A stretch of DNA of 64,000 bases from contig NZ_FWFR01000001.1 of NCBI RefSeq assembly GCF_900172325.1, positions 1,054,001 to 1,118,000 on the forward strand, given 5' to 3'. Below the pieces are notes generated by a model, which was given only the letters and a program-made list of their open reading frames with translations, made no database searches and was not told the DNA's origin. The position numbers and the translations under genes are program-made. Shown piece by piece: positions 51,660 to 58,552 of this stretch. Position 1 is the first letter of the stretch; every line of letters starts with the position of its first letter. The stretch comes from Oceanibacterium hippocampi. Its GTDB lineage: Bacteria > Pseudomonadota > Alphaproteobacteria > Sneathiellales > Sneathiellaceae.

Positions 51660-51998
51660 CTACCAGGATCCGCCGCCACCGCCGCCGCCGCCGCCACCGC
51701 CACCGCCACCGCCACCGCCACCGCCGCCACCGCCACCACCGCCACCTTCAAGACCGCTGCCGACACCGACACTGGTGCGCGAGCGCGGATTGGGCGAATA
51801 GGGCTGGGGTTTGACGACGCCCGTGGTGATGTTGATCTGCATGGCCAGCTGCGTCGGCGTGGCCGTTGTCGTCGCCGTGCGGGTCGCGTCGTCGCGTTCG
51901 GCCGGGGCACTCGCGAGGGCAGGTGACGTCACAATGGCTCCCGCCATCAGGCCGGCGGCCGCGAGTGTCGTCCAGCAGGTCGTTCGAGACATTTGCAT
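51660..51998 (-). CDS. Small secreted protein ending in 26 consecutive glycines
   Basis: 112 residues: a signal peptide (cleavage near ALA-SA), a Thr-rich segment (TRTATTTATPTQLAMQINIT), a short Pro/Asn/Arg stretch (YSPNPRSRTSVGVGSGL), then an acidic residue, 26 Gly codons (51669-51746) and Ser-Trp at the end. No domain is recognised. It is on the same strand as, and 113 bases upstream of, the caspase-fold gene, so a substrate or partner relation is possible. Such Gly runs form flexible tails or polyglycine-II assemblies; which applies is unknown. Confidence 0.6.
   Translation of the reverse strand: MQMSRTTCWTTLAAAGLMAGAIVTSPALASAPAERDDATRTATTTATPTQLAMQINITTGVVKPQPYSPNPRSRTSVGVGSGLEGGGGGGGGGGGGGGGGGGGGGGGGGGSW
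51669..51746 (-). repeat. GGC/GGT microsatellite, 26 Gly codons
   Basis: A triplet array (GCC/ACC on the + strand) with regular alternation of GGT and GGC in its left-hand part. Slippage of whole codons would change tail length without shifting the frame, so length variation between strains is expected. Confidence 0.85.
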
Positions 51999-52122
51999 TC
52001 TCCCTCAATAAGGATATGCGAATAAAATAACACTCCGATGCCCCGATTACACCTCGCTTCTCGATAATCGGTGATTGCCGTCACCCGTGGTCGCGTCGGC
52101 CGCCCGCATCCGGAAATGGCGC

Positions 52123-52150
52123 GGGCGCGAAGCGTTGCCGCTCCGCGCCC
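52123..52150 (-). terminator. Terminator-like hairpin after the cytochrome c' gene
   Basis: GGGCGCG-A-AGCG (52123-52134) pairs with CGCT-C-CGCGCCC (52139-52150) around a TTGC loop, 40 bases downstream of the cytochrome stop on the minus strand. The following T-run is weak on either strand. Confidence 0.5.
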
Positions 52151-52189
52151 GTTTCCGCCGCTTCCGGTCACCCGGCCGCGAGGCCCGGT

Positions 52190-52618
52190 TCAGTCCTTCG
52201 GCGTCCGGTAGGTCTCGTGGCAACCGCCGCAGGTCTTGCCGACCGCGCCGAGCGCCGCGCCGATCTGGGCCTGATCGCCGCTCTTCACCGCGGCAACCAG
52301 CGCCGGGGTCGCCTCATTGAAGGCCTTGGCCTTCATTTCGAAGCCGGCCCAGTCGGACCAGATCTCGTCCTTGGCACGGCCGAATTTCGAGCCCTGCGGG
52401 AACAAGGCTGTGACGACCTTGCTCAGGCTGTGAATCTCGAGCGCATTCTCGATCAGGGCCGGGCTGTACTCGGCCTCGCCCTTCGCGACCTTGCCGATGG
52501 CGCCCATGTTCCCGGCGATGACCTTCATCACGTGCTGGCGGGGCGTGTCGTCTTCCGCAAGCGCCGAGCCGGCCGTCAGGGCCAGGGCGGCAACGGTTAT
52601 CAACAGTCGGAACTTCAT
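52190..52618 (-). CDS. Cytochrome c' family protein
   Basis: 142 residues from ATG 52618 (AAGGAGA upstream). A signal peptide (LLITVAALALTAGSALA) is followed by a helical body with a C-terminal heme site VGKTCGGCHETYR (CxxCH). The length, the terminal position of the heme motif and the DEIWSDWAGFEMKAKAFNEA helix fit cytochrome c'/c556. It is periplasmic, binds heme c, and is associated with NO or gas binding and detoxification. It lies just downstream of the anti-sigma gene on the same strand, separated by 151 bases; membership of the ECF regulon is possible but not shown. Confidence 0.9.
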   Translation of the reverse strand: MKFRLLITVAALALTAGSALAEDDTPRQHVMKVIAGNMGAIGKVAKGEAEYSPALIENALEIHSLSKVVTALFPQGSKFGRAKDEIWSDWAGFEMKAKAFNEATPALVAAVKSGDQAQIGAALGAVGKTCGGCHETYRTPKD

Positions 52619-52769
52619 CGATAGCTCTCCTTCGCTTGCGTCCCCTGTTAGAGGATCATTGGTCCGATGCGGCAGTCGCGCGGCGTTGCGCGGTACCGGA
52701 GCATAATTCATCGACTTAAGCTAATGCGGCTGCTCGCGAATATTTGATCGACGGGCGGGCGCACCCGGA

Positions 52770-53327
52770 TCAGCCCTCCCGGTCGCTCAACGTGAGGCGT
52801 TGAAGCCAGCGGCCGTCGTCCTGCCGGCAGGCGATGCCGCGCAGCTGGTCGGTGCCGCCGGGCCGGACCCAGTTCCGGGTGAATTCCCGGCACCACTGGC
52901 CGTTGCGGGCGCGATAGGTGCGCACCGGCGTGATCGTGCCGGAGGCGCCGGTCGCCGGGTTCTGCCATCGGACCGTCTGGCCGCTCAGGCGGGATTCGAG
53001 GGCCTCGTTCACCGCCCGTTCCATGGCGGCGGTATCGATCCGGCGACCCTCCTCCAGGGCAGCGATCCGCGCCTCCAGGTTCCTTTCGGCAAGCAGGTAG
53101 CCGGCCAGCGCGCCGCAGGCCAGCAACAGCACGGCCGCCGCGGCCCGGTAGACATGCGGCATGACGGCGGCGGTCCGGGGCGGACGCCGGCGTTCGGCGA
53201 ACTGCGCCTCGATCCGTGCCCTGAGCGCCCGCTCGCCGGATTCGTCGAGGCCATCGTCGAGGGCCTGGTCAAGTTCCCCGTCGAGCGCCGCCCATTCGGC
53301 TTCCGTGCGGTTCGTCGGCGTTGTCAT
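52770..53327 (-). CDS. Membrane anti-sigma factor with periplasmic 17-kDa-antigen-like domain
   Basis: 185 residues. The N-terminal cytoplasmic part (EAEWAALDGELDQALDDGLD) is short and acidic. One membrane helix is at about 58-80 (VYRAAAAVLLLACGALAGYL). A coiled coil (ERNLEARIAALEEGRRIDTAA) leads to a periplasmic domain with ESRLSGQTVRWQNPATGASG, TITPVRTYRARNGQWCREF and a second Cys in IACRQDDGRW, which matches the 17-kDa surface antigen family. The gene overlaps the sigma gene by ATGA, the usual sigma/anti-sigma layout. The same domain occurs in the lipoprotein at 55269, so the sensor and a regulon product share a fold. Confidence 0.8.
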   Translation of the reverse strand: MTTPTNRTEAEWAALDGELDQALDDGLDESGERALRARIEAQFAERRRPPRTAAVMPHVYRAAAAVLLLACGALAGYLLAERNLEARIAALEEGRRIDTAAMERAVNEALESRLSGQTVRWQNPATGASGTITPVRTYRARNGQWCREFTRNWVRPGGTDQLRGIACRQDDGRWLQRLTLSDREG

Positions 53328-53875
53328 GGTCGTGCCTCCGCGTCTTGCGGCGAATTCGGTTCGGGGCGCTCGTCCAGCATGCCGCGAAGGGCCCGCCGGG
53401 CGCGCGAGATCCGGCTCATCACCGTGCCGATCGGCAACTCGAGGATGCCGGCGGTCTCGGCATAGCTGTGATTCCCGATCGCGACCAGCAGGAGGGCCAC
53501 GCGCTGCTCGTCAGGCAGGCGCCCGAGCGCGGCGCGGAGCGACGCGAAGCGCGCACGGTCGTCGACGATCGTGCGGCCGTCGACCGCGCTCACCTGGTGC
53601 GGTTCGACCGCCTGCAGGTAGGCGGCATGCCGGCCGCGCGACCGCAGCTCGTTGCGAAAGGCGTTCTGGGCGATGCGGAACAGCCAGCTGTCGAGCCGGC
53701 TGCCCGGCTGCCACTGGGACCGCGCCCTCATCGCCTTCTCGAAGGTGATTTGCACCAGATCGTCTCCCTCGCTCGCCGAGCCGGTCAGCCCGTAGGCGAA
53801 GCGGCGCAGCCGCGGCAGCATCGCCAGCATGTCGTCGAGCAGCTTCCGTTCGGCGCTGTCATCAGTGTCGGTCAC
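53324..53875 (-). CDS. ECF RNA polymerase sigma factor
   Basis: 183 residues from GTG 53875 (GGGGAAAGG upstream; an in-frame ATG at 53905 has no clear site). The sigma2 domain is visible in FAYGLTGSASEGDDLVQITFEKAM and SRLDSWLFRIAQNAFRNELR. Sigma4 is in LGRLPDEQRVALLLVAIGNHSY and ILELPIGTVMSRISRARRALR. It is an alternative sigma of the ECF class, held by the downstream anti-sigma factor. The same GGGAATAA-type site lies upstream in its own promoter and in that of the divergent Hint gene, so autoregulation is likely. Confidence 0.92.
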   Translation of the reverse strand: MTDTDDSAERKLLDDMLAMLPRLRRFAYGLTGSASEGDDLVQITFEKAMRARSQWQPGSRLDSWLFRIAQNAFRNELRSRGRHAAYLQAVEPHQVSAVDGRTIVDDRARFASLRAALGRLPDEQRVALLLVAIGNHSYAETAGILELPIGTVMSRISRARRALRGMLDERPEPNSPQDAEARP

Positions 53876-53942
53876 GTCCCTGGCAACCTTTCCCCGGATG
53901 GACATGTTGCCGCGCGCCGTGACAATGGACCACGCTGCATGA

Positions 53943-53972
53943 GGAGAACACCGGCCGGCCGGCATTATTCCC
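53943..53972 (-). promoter_or_regulatory. Putative ECF promoter of the sigma gene
   Basis: On the minus strand: GGGAATAA (53965-53972), 15 bases, GTTCTC within GTTCTCC (53943-53949). This would place transcription start near 53936, about 60 bases before the sigma GTG. It has the same form and spacing as the divergent promoter at 54007. Confidence 0.6.
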
Positions 53973-54006
53973 GGGGTCATCGGCGCGGCGATTAGTTTTC
54001 CCGGGC

Positions 54007-54035
54007 GGGAATAGCGCGCGTCCTCGGTTGTTGTC
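54007..54035 (+). promoter_or_regulatory. Putative ECF promoter of the Hint operon
   Basis: GGGAATAG (54007-54014), 15 bases, GTTGTC (54030-54035); transcription should begin about 70 bases before the ATG at 54111. The match to the divergent site in both boxes and in spacing suggests that one sigma factor reads both. Confidence 0.6.
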
Positions 54036-54110
54036 GAAGCGAGGGACCATTCCAGGCGGGTTCGGACGCATCAGCGACCGGCCGCGCGGCATCGACAGCA
54101 GAGGGTCAAC

Positions 54111-55265
54111 ATGGAACGAGCGAACAAACTGCGCATCCTGCGACTGATCGGCACGACGAGCGTGCTCGCGATGGCGTTCGCGACCAGCCCGATATCGATC
54201 GATTATCATCATGACGGCGGCATCGTGAAAGTCGCCCATGCCGACAGCAGCTGCTTCGTCGCGGGCACCCGCGTGCGCATGGCCGACGGCCGAAGCCTGC
54301 CGATCGAGAAGATCGCCATCGGCGAACTGGTGCTCGGCGCGGCCGGCCGCGTCAACCGGATCCGGGCGATCGAGCGGCCGAGGCTCGGCGATCGCAGGCT
54401 GTATGGCTTCAACGGCGGCGCGCCATTCGTGACCGCCGAACATCCCTTCCGGGGCGCGGACGGCTGGCGGGCAATCGACCCGGCCGCAACCGTGCGCGAG
54501 AACGCGCAACTTGCCGTGGACACGCTGGCGCCCGGCGACCGGCTGACGATGCTGGCGCTTCGCCAGGTCAGCGGGGCGGCCGGGAACCTGGCGCTGGCCC
54601 CGGAATTCCGCCTCCTCGAGGCGTTCGTCGCCGTGACCTCGATCGAGGCGCATGCGGCACCGCCCGAAACCCCGCTGTTCAACCTGCTGCTCGACGGTGA
54701 CCACAGCTATTTCGCCAACGACTATCTCGTTCACAACAAGGGTGATGGCGACGGCGATGGTGATGGCGACGGTGACGGCGATGGTGATGGCGACGGTGAC
54801 GGAGATGGGGATGGCGACGGCGGCTCCGGCGAAGGCGGCTCCGGGTCAGGCGGATCAGGCGAAGGCGGTTCTGGCTCGGGCGGCTCCGGCGAAGGCGGTT
54901 CTGGCTCGGGCGGCTCCGGCGAGGGTGGCTCTGGCTCGGGGGATTCCGGTGAAGGCGGCGAAGGCGGTGATGACGGCGGTTCCGGCGAATCGGGCGAATC
55001 CGGCGAATCCGGTGACGACGGCAGTTCCGGCAGTTCGGGAGAATCCGGCGAGAGCGGCGACGACAATTCCGGTGAATCCGGTGAAAGTGGCGACGACAGC
55101 GGCGACGATTCCGGCGAATCGGGCGAGAGCGGCGAAGACAGCGCCGATGATTCCGGCGAGAACGGACAGAATTCCGACGATGTCGCCGAGGGCCTCGGGC
55201 AGTCGGGCCCGGATCTCTCGTCGGAGGCCGAGGCAGCGGCGATCGGCAGCGGCTGGAGCAACTAG
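54111..55265 (+). CDS. Secreted Hint-domain protein with Gly-Asp and Gly-Ser repeat tail
   Basis: 384 residues. A signal peptide ends near AHA-DS (44/45), and the Hint (hedgehog/intein) domain starts almost at once with Cys48: SCFVAGTRVRMADGRSLPIEK. FVTAEHPF is intein block B (TxxH), and the domain closes with DGDHSYFANDYLVHNKG, the intein C-terminal His-Asn at 208-209. The tail is 13 Gly-Asp pairs, four copies of GGSGEGGSGS and then an acidic Ser/Asp/Glu/Gly-rich stretch to the C terminus. Cys, His and HN residues for self-cleavage are present, so processing after Asn209 would free the repeat tail; this is inferred. It is first in an operon with a lipoprotein and a hydroxylase, behind an ECF promoter. 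Confidence 0.85.
   Translation: MERANKLRILRLIGTTSVLAMAFATSPISIDYHHDGGIVKVAHADSSCFVAGTRVRMADGRSLPIEKIAIGELVLGAAGRVNRIRAIERPRLGDRRLYGFNGGAPFVTAEHPFRGADGWRAIDPAATVRENAQLAVDTLAPGDRLTMLALRQVSGAAGNLALAPEFRLLEAFVAVTSIEAHAAPPETPLFNLLLDGDHSYFANDYLVHNKGDGDGDGDGDGDGDGDGDGDGDGDGDGGSGEGGSGSGGSGEGGSGSGGSGEGGSGSGGSGEGGSGSGDSGEGGEGGDDGGSGESGESGESGDDGSSGSSGESGESGDDNSGESGESGDDSGDDSGESGESGEDSADDSGENGQNSDDVAEGLGQSGPDLSSEAEAAAIGSGWSN
54741..54818 (+). repeat. Hexamer array encoding (Gly-Asp)13
   Basis: Thirteen imperfect GGYGAY units (GGTGATGGCGAC type) directly follow the intein-like HNK end. Acidic Gly-Asp runs could bind Ca2+ or form a flexible spacer. Confidence 0.85.
54819..54938 (+). repeat. Four 30-bp repeats encoding GGSGEGGSGS
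   Basis: Tandem 30-base units, with the middle ones nearly identical at the DNA level, suggest expansion by slippage or recombination in multiples of ten codons. It is followed by less regular Ser/Gly/Asp/Glu repeats to 55200. Confidence 0.85.
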
Positions 55266-55268
55266 GAG

Positions 55269-55664
55269 ATGAAAAACCTTGCCTTGCGGCCGGTTCGCCC
55301 GGGTCTTTTCTGGTTCGTTCTTCTCCTCGGTGGCTGCGCGGCCGGGGAGGAGACGCGAACCGCCCCGTCGCCGGCGCCGCCGGCCGGGTTCTACGTCGCT
55401 CTCGACCAGACGGATCGCGTGCTCGCCCGGGACAATCTCCAGACGGCGCTGGAAACCCGGTTGAGCGGCGTTTCGATGCCCTGGGTCAATCCGGCGAGCG
55501 GCAATGCCGGCGTCGTGACCCCGGTCCGCACCTTCAGGGTCGGCAACAAGTATTATTGCCGGGAGTTCCGTGAACAGGTCATCGTGGGGGGCGAGCCGAG
55601 CGAACGCAGGCGGACCGCCTGCCGGAACGAGGCCGGGAAATGGAGGCTCAGGGCGGAGCGCTGA
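55269..55664 (+). CDS. Lipoprotein with 17-kDa-antigen-like domain
   Basis: 131 residues with a lipobox LLGGC in the signal peptide. The mature domain ETRLSGVSMPWVNPASGNAG, VVTPVRTFRVGNKYYCREF and TACRNEAGKWRLR repeats, nearly position by position, the periplasmic domain of the anti-sigma factor at 52770 (shared ETRLSG/ESRLSG, WxNPAxG, TPVRT, CREF, ACR). It is probably anchored in the outer or inner membrane, facing the periplasm. It lies 3 bases after the Hint gene and 1 base before the hydroxylase gene, hence in the same operon and under the ECF sigma. Confidence 0.85.
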   Translation: MKNLALRPVRPGLFWFVLLLGGCAAGEETRTAPSPAPPAGFYVALDQTDRVLARDNLQTALETRLSGVSMPWVNPASGNAGVVTPVRTFRVGNKYYCREFREQVIVGGEPSERRRTACRNEAGKWRLRAER

Positions 55665-55665
55665 T

Positions 55666-56337
55666 GTGCTGATCGAGATTGCGGACCTGCTGGACCGGAC
55701 CGCGTTGCGCGAGATCCGCGAGATCGCCGAGCGGGGCGATTTCGTCGACGGGGCGGTGACAGCGGGCTATCGCGCCAGGCGGGTCAAGAACAACAACCAG
55801 CTGAGCAAGAAGAGCGCGGCTGAAAGCGGGCTCGGCGCGCGCCTTGCCGGGGCACTGAACGGCAATGCGCAATTTCGCCGCTCAGTGCTGCCGAAACGCA
55901 TCCTGCCACCGCTGATCAGCCGCTATGCCGAGGGCATGGCCTATGGCCCCCATGTCGACGACGCCCTGATGCAGAAGCCGAACGCGGTGCGGAGCGATGT
56001 CGCGGTCACCATCTTCCTGAACGATGCGCGCGACTACGACGGCGGCGAGCTGGTCATCGGCAGCCCGTTCGGCGAGCAATGGGTGAAACTGCCGGCCGGG
56101 GCGGCGGTCGCCTACCCGGCATCGACGTTGCACCGGGTGGCGCCGGTCGAGCGCGGCACCCGCCTGGTCGCCGTGACCTGGGTGCAGAGCTATGTCCGCG
56201 ATCCCCAGCAGCGGGAGATCCTCCACGATCTCGACCGGGTCTGCCGGAAACTCGCCGACAGCCAGGGCGAGGCGGCCGAGACCGATCTTGCCTTCAAGAG
56301 CTACAGCAACCTGCTCAGGATGTGGTCGGAACCCTGA
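55666..56337 (+). CDS. PKHD-type Fe(II)/2-oxoglutarate hydroxylase (PiuC/YbiX-like)
   Basis: 223 residues, the usual size of YbiX/PiuC proteins. YGPHVDDALM gives the HxD iron ligands, STLHRVAPVERGTRL the distal His and Arg, and the conserved VKNNNQL segment is present. The start is GTG at 55666 (GGAG upstream), because the family's first residues (LIEIADLLDRTALREI) begin right there. Cytoplasmic. PiuC homologues are often near iron-uptake genes, but here it closes the Hint/lipoprotein operon. Whether it modifies the Hint protein or a small molecule is unknown. Confidence 0.87.
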   Translation: MLIEIADLLDRTALREIREIAERGDFVDGAVTAGYRARRVKNNNQLSKKSAAESGLGARLAGALNGNAQFRRSVLPKRILPPLISRYAEGMAYGPHVDDALMQKPNAVRSDVAVTIFLNDARDYDGGELVIGSPFGEQWVKLPAGAAVAYPASTLHRVAPVERGTRLVAVTWVQSYVRDPQQREILHDLDRVCRKLADSQGEAAETDLAFKSYSNLLRMWSEP

Positions 56338-56346
56338 GGGCCGTCG

Positions 56347-56628
56347 TCAGGCGCCCTGAAAGTGACCGTAGATAGTCCAGCATCCGATCGCCACGAAACC
56401 GATCCCGGCGATGAGCTTGAGCGGGACGAATGCCATGTAGCGCGACAGCAACGTGCCGGCGGCGACCGCGAGTGCCGTCGAGGCGACGAGCGCAAGTGCC
56501 GCGGCGGTGAAGACGAGCAGGGGGTGAACCTGCCGGTCGGCGGCGAACAGCACCGTCGCCAACTGCGTCTTGTCGCCAAGCTCGGCGAGGAAGACGGTGA
56601 GGAAGATGGCGAGAAGATTGGCAAACAT
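56347..56628 (-). CDS. Gdt1/TMEM165-family half-size transporter
   Basis: 93 residues with three membrane helices. FLAELGDKTQLATVLFA is the ELGDK(T/S) motif that binds cations in the GDT1 family, exporters or exchangers of Mn2+ and Ca2+. Full-length members have two such motifs; half-size bacterial proteins work as dimers or with a partner, which is not visible here. It is convergent with the hydroxylase gene, 9 bases away. Confidence 0.85.
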   Translation of the reverse strand: MFANLLAIFLTVFLAELGDKTQLATVLFAADRQVHPLLVFTAAALALVASTALAVAAGTLLSRYMAFVPLKLIAGIGFVAIGCWTIYGHFQGA

Positions 56629-56709
56629 GGCGGGGTCCGGTCGTTGATTCCGCCGCTTGATAGCATCGCCCCGGTCCGGGCGACCAGTCCGGAAATACCG
56701 GGCCGCCGG

Positions 56710-57237
56710 TCAGCGCGAGGCGCGCGGCCGATGCAGGAAGTCGAGCGAAAGATTGTCGACCGCGGCACAGGTCACGATATGGCTGACCGTCGTTCCGTCC
56801 CTCGAAAGCGGGCAGGAGAGCGCGCGGACGATCATCGGCCGGTCCGGGTTTACTTCCATGGAATAGCGGTCAAAGACCGGCTGGCCGGCCTCCAGGACCC
56901 GGGCGAAGCGTGCCGTGGATGCGTCCCGGCCCTCCTGGCTGGCCACGTCATCGATATAGTCGCCGGCGGTTACCGCCTGCACCATCTCGATGCGGGAGCC
57001 GACGACACGGAAGCGGAACCGCCGGCAGCCATTCTCCGTGACGATCTCGACCAGCGTCAGGCTCGGTAAAGCTTCGGCGATCTTCTCGGGGCGGAAGTCC
57101 TGTCGGCGTGGAATCGCCTGATCGTCCCGAAGCGAGACCCAATAGCCCAGGAAGCGGACCAGTCGCTCGTCGGTCTCGCCGACGTCGTCAAGCCGATAGG
57201 GCGGTAACAATACGTCCATCGCAGTACGCTCTGACAT
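56710..57237 (-). CDS. PAS-domain protein (PAS_5 type)
   Basis: 175 residues. LPSLTLVEIVTENGCRRFRFRVVGSRI followed by GDYIDDVASQEGRDA and FARVLEAGQPVFDRYSMEVNPD and a final strand SHIVTCAAVDNLSLDFLHR match the PAS_5 domain common in alphaproteobacteria. There is no output domain, so it is a stand-alone sensor or adaptor. MDVLL at 57219 is an alternative start. The ligand is unknown. Confidence 0.72.
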   Translation of the reverse strand: MSERTAMDVLLPPYRLDDVGETDERLVRFLGYWVSLRDDQAIPRRQDFRPEKIAEALPSLTLVEIVTENGCRRFRFRVVGSRIEMVQAVTAGDYIDDVASQEGRDASTARFARVLEAGQPVFDRYSMEVNPDRPMIVRALSCPLSRDGTTVSHIVTCAAVDNLSLDFLHRPRASR

Positions 57238-57318
57238 CTACAGAAACACTGTTCTTCGTTCGGACGCGAAACAAGTCGCCCGATCTATCTGGTGCCGGAA
57301 GCGGGCCGGTGCGAGGTC

Positions 57319-58536
57319 TCAGGCACCTGTCGTGACGATTCCGCTCGCCGCCAGCCTGTCGATCTCGTCTTCGGCGAGGCCCGCCCCCGCCAGAACCTCG
57401 CGGGTGTGCTGACCGAGCCGCGGCGCCAGCCGGCGCACGGTGACGGGGCTGTCGGAAAACCGCAGCGGCGTCGGCGCGATCCGCATCGGCCCTTCGCTCG
57501 GGTGACGATGGTCCTCGAAGAAGCCGACGGCGGCGAGATGGTCGTCCTGCCAGAGCTCGTCGAGCGCGATCACCTTCATCGCCGGCACGTTGCTGCGGTC
57601 GCCGAAGGCTATCCATTCGGCGGTCGTCTTCGTCACCGCGATCGCCTCGACGAGACCGTAGAGCGCATCGACATGCTCGACCCGCGCCGACATCGACAGG
57701 AAGCGGGGGTCGCGGGCCAGTTCCGGGCGCCCGGCGAACTCGAAGAAGGCGCGCCAGTTGGCGTCGGAATAGGGGATCAGCGAGACATGGCCGTCCTTCG
57801 AGCGGAAGGGCTTGCGAAACGGGCTCATGATCCGCGCCCAGCCGAGCTTGCCGACCGGCGGGTCGTAGCAATGGCCGTTCATGTGTTCGAGCAGGTTGAA
57901 GGCGGCCATGGTCTCGAACATCGGCACCTCGATCGTCTGGCCGTGGCCGCTGCGTTCCCGGTGAAAGAGCGCGGCGACGACCGCGTTGACGATCGACAGC
58001 GCGGTCACCTTGTCGCACAGGATGCTCGGCATGTAGGCCGGTTCCGGGCCGAGCCGGCCGCCGAGCGCCGCCATGCCGGAGGCCGCCTGGATCAGGTCGT
58101 CATAGGCCGGCTTGTCACGGTAGGGGCCGCCCTCACCGAAGCCGCGGGCGCCGCAGCAGATGATCCGCGGATTGGCCTCGCGAAGCCGCTCGTAGGACAG
58201 CCCCATGCGGGCAAGCGGGCCGGGGCGCAGGTTGTGGATCAGCACGTCGGCCTGCGCGGCCAGGCGGAACAGGATCCCGCGACCGGCCGGCTGCTTGAGG
58301 TCGAGGGCGACGCTTCGCTTGTTGCGATTGGTGTTGAGGAACAGCGCCGCCATGCCGGGGCTCTTGGTCGGCTGCATATGCCGCATCGGGTCGCCGGCCG
58401 GGCTTTCGATCTTGATTACGTCGGCGCCCATGTCGCCCAGCATCTGGGTTGCGTAGGGGCCCATGATGACGGTCGTGAGGTCGAGGATCGTGACCCCGTC
58501 GAGTGCTCCGCCTGGAACCGCCGCCGCCTCGATCAT
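57319..58536 (-). CDS. CaiB/BaiF-family CoA-transferase
   Basis: 405 residues. The N terminus GVTILDLTTVIMGPYATQML and DVIKIESPAGDPMR, then NRNKRSVALDLKQPAGRGIL and the KPAYDDLIQAASGMAALGG segment with the nucleophilic Asp, are typical of type III CoA-transferases. It moves CoA between carboxylic acids, for example to form an acyl-CoA for the adjacent dehydrogenase pair. The start is at 58536, just after the dehydrogenase beta gene end (17 bases), so the three genes (60771 to 57319) probably form one operon. Confidence 0.92.
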   Translation of the reverse strand: MIEAAAVPGGALDGVTILDLTTVIMGPYATQMLGDMGADVIKIESPAGDPMRHMQPTKSPGMAALFLNTNRNKRSVALDLKQPAGRGILFRLAAQADVLIHNLRPGPLARMGLSYERLREANPRIICCGARGFGEGGPYRDKPAYDDLIQAASGMAALGGRLGPEPAYMPSILCDKVTALSIVNAVVAALFHRERSGHGQTIEVPMFETMAAFNLLEHMNGHCYDPPVGKLGWARIMSPFRKPFRSKDGHVSLIPYSDANWRAFFEFAGRPELARDPRFLSMSARVEHVDALYGLVEAIAVTKTTAEWIAFGDRSNVPAMKVIALDELWQDDHLAAVGFFEDHRHPSEGPMRIAPTPLRFSDSPVTVRRLAPRLGQHTREVLAGAGLAEDEIDRLAASGIVTTGA

Positions 58537-58552
58537 GATCGCCTGTCTCCGT

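Noticed and set aside
51577-51801. Small frame encoding a poly-proline protein on the + strand
   Set aside because: Antisense of the poly-Gly codons; no ribosome site or signal peptide, whereas the - strand gene has a signal peptide.
49012-51998. Caspase-fold protein as an anti-phage defence system
   Set aside because: No nucleic-acid sensor, gasdermin, CBASS or other defence gene nearby; the protein has a signal anchor and SH3/Sel1 domains of an envelope protein.
54741-54938. Repeats tested as a CRISPR array
   Set aside because: Repeats are tandem without unique spacers and lie in frame in a coding sequence.
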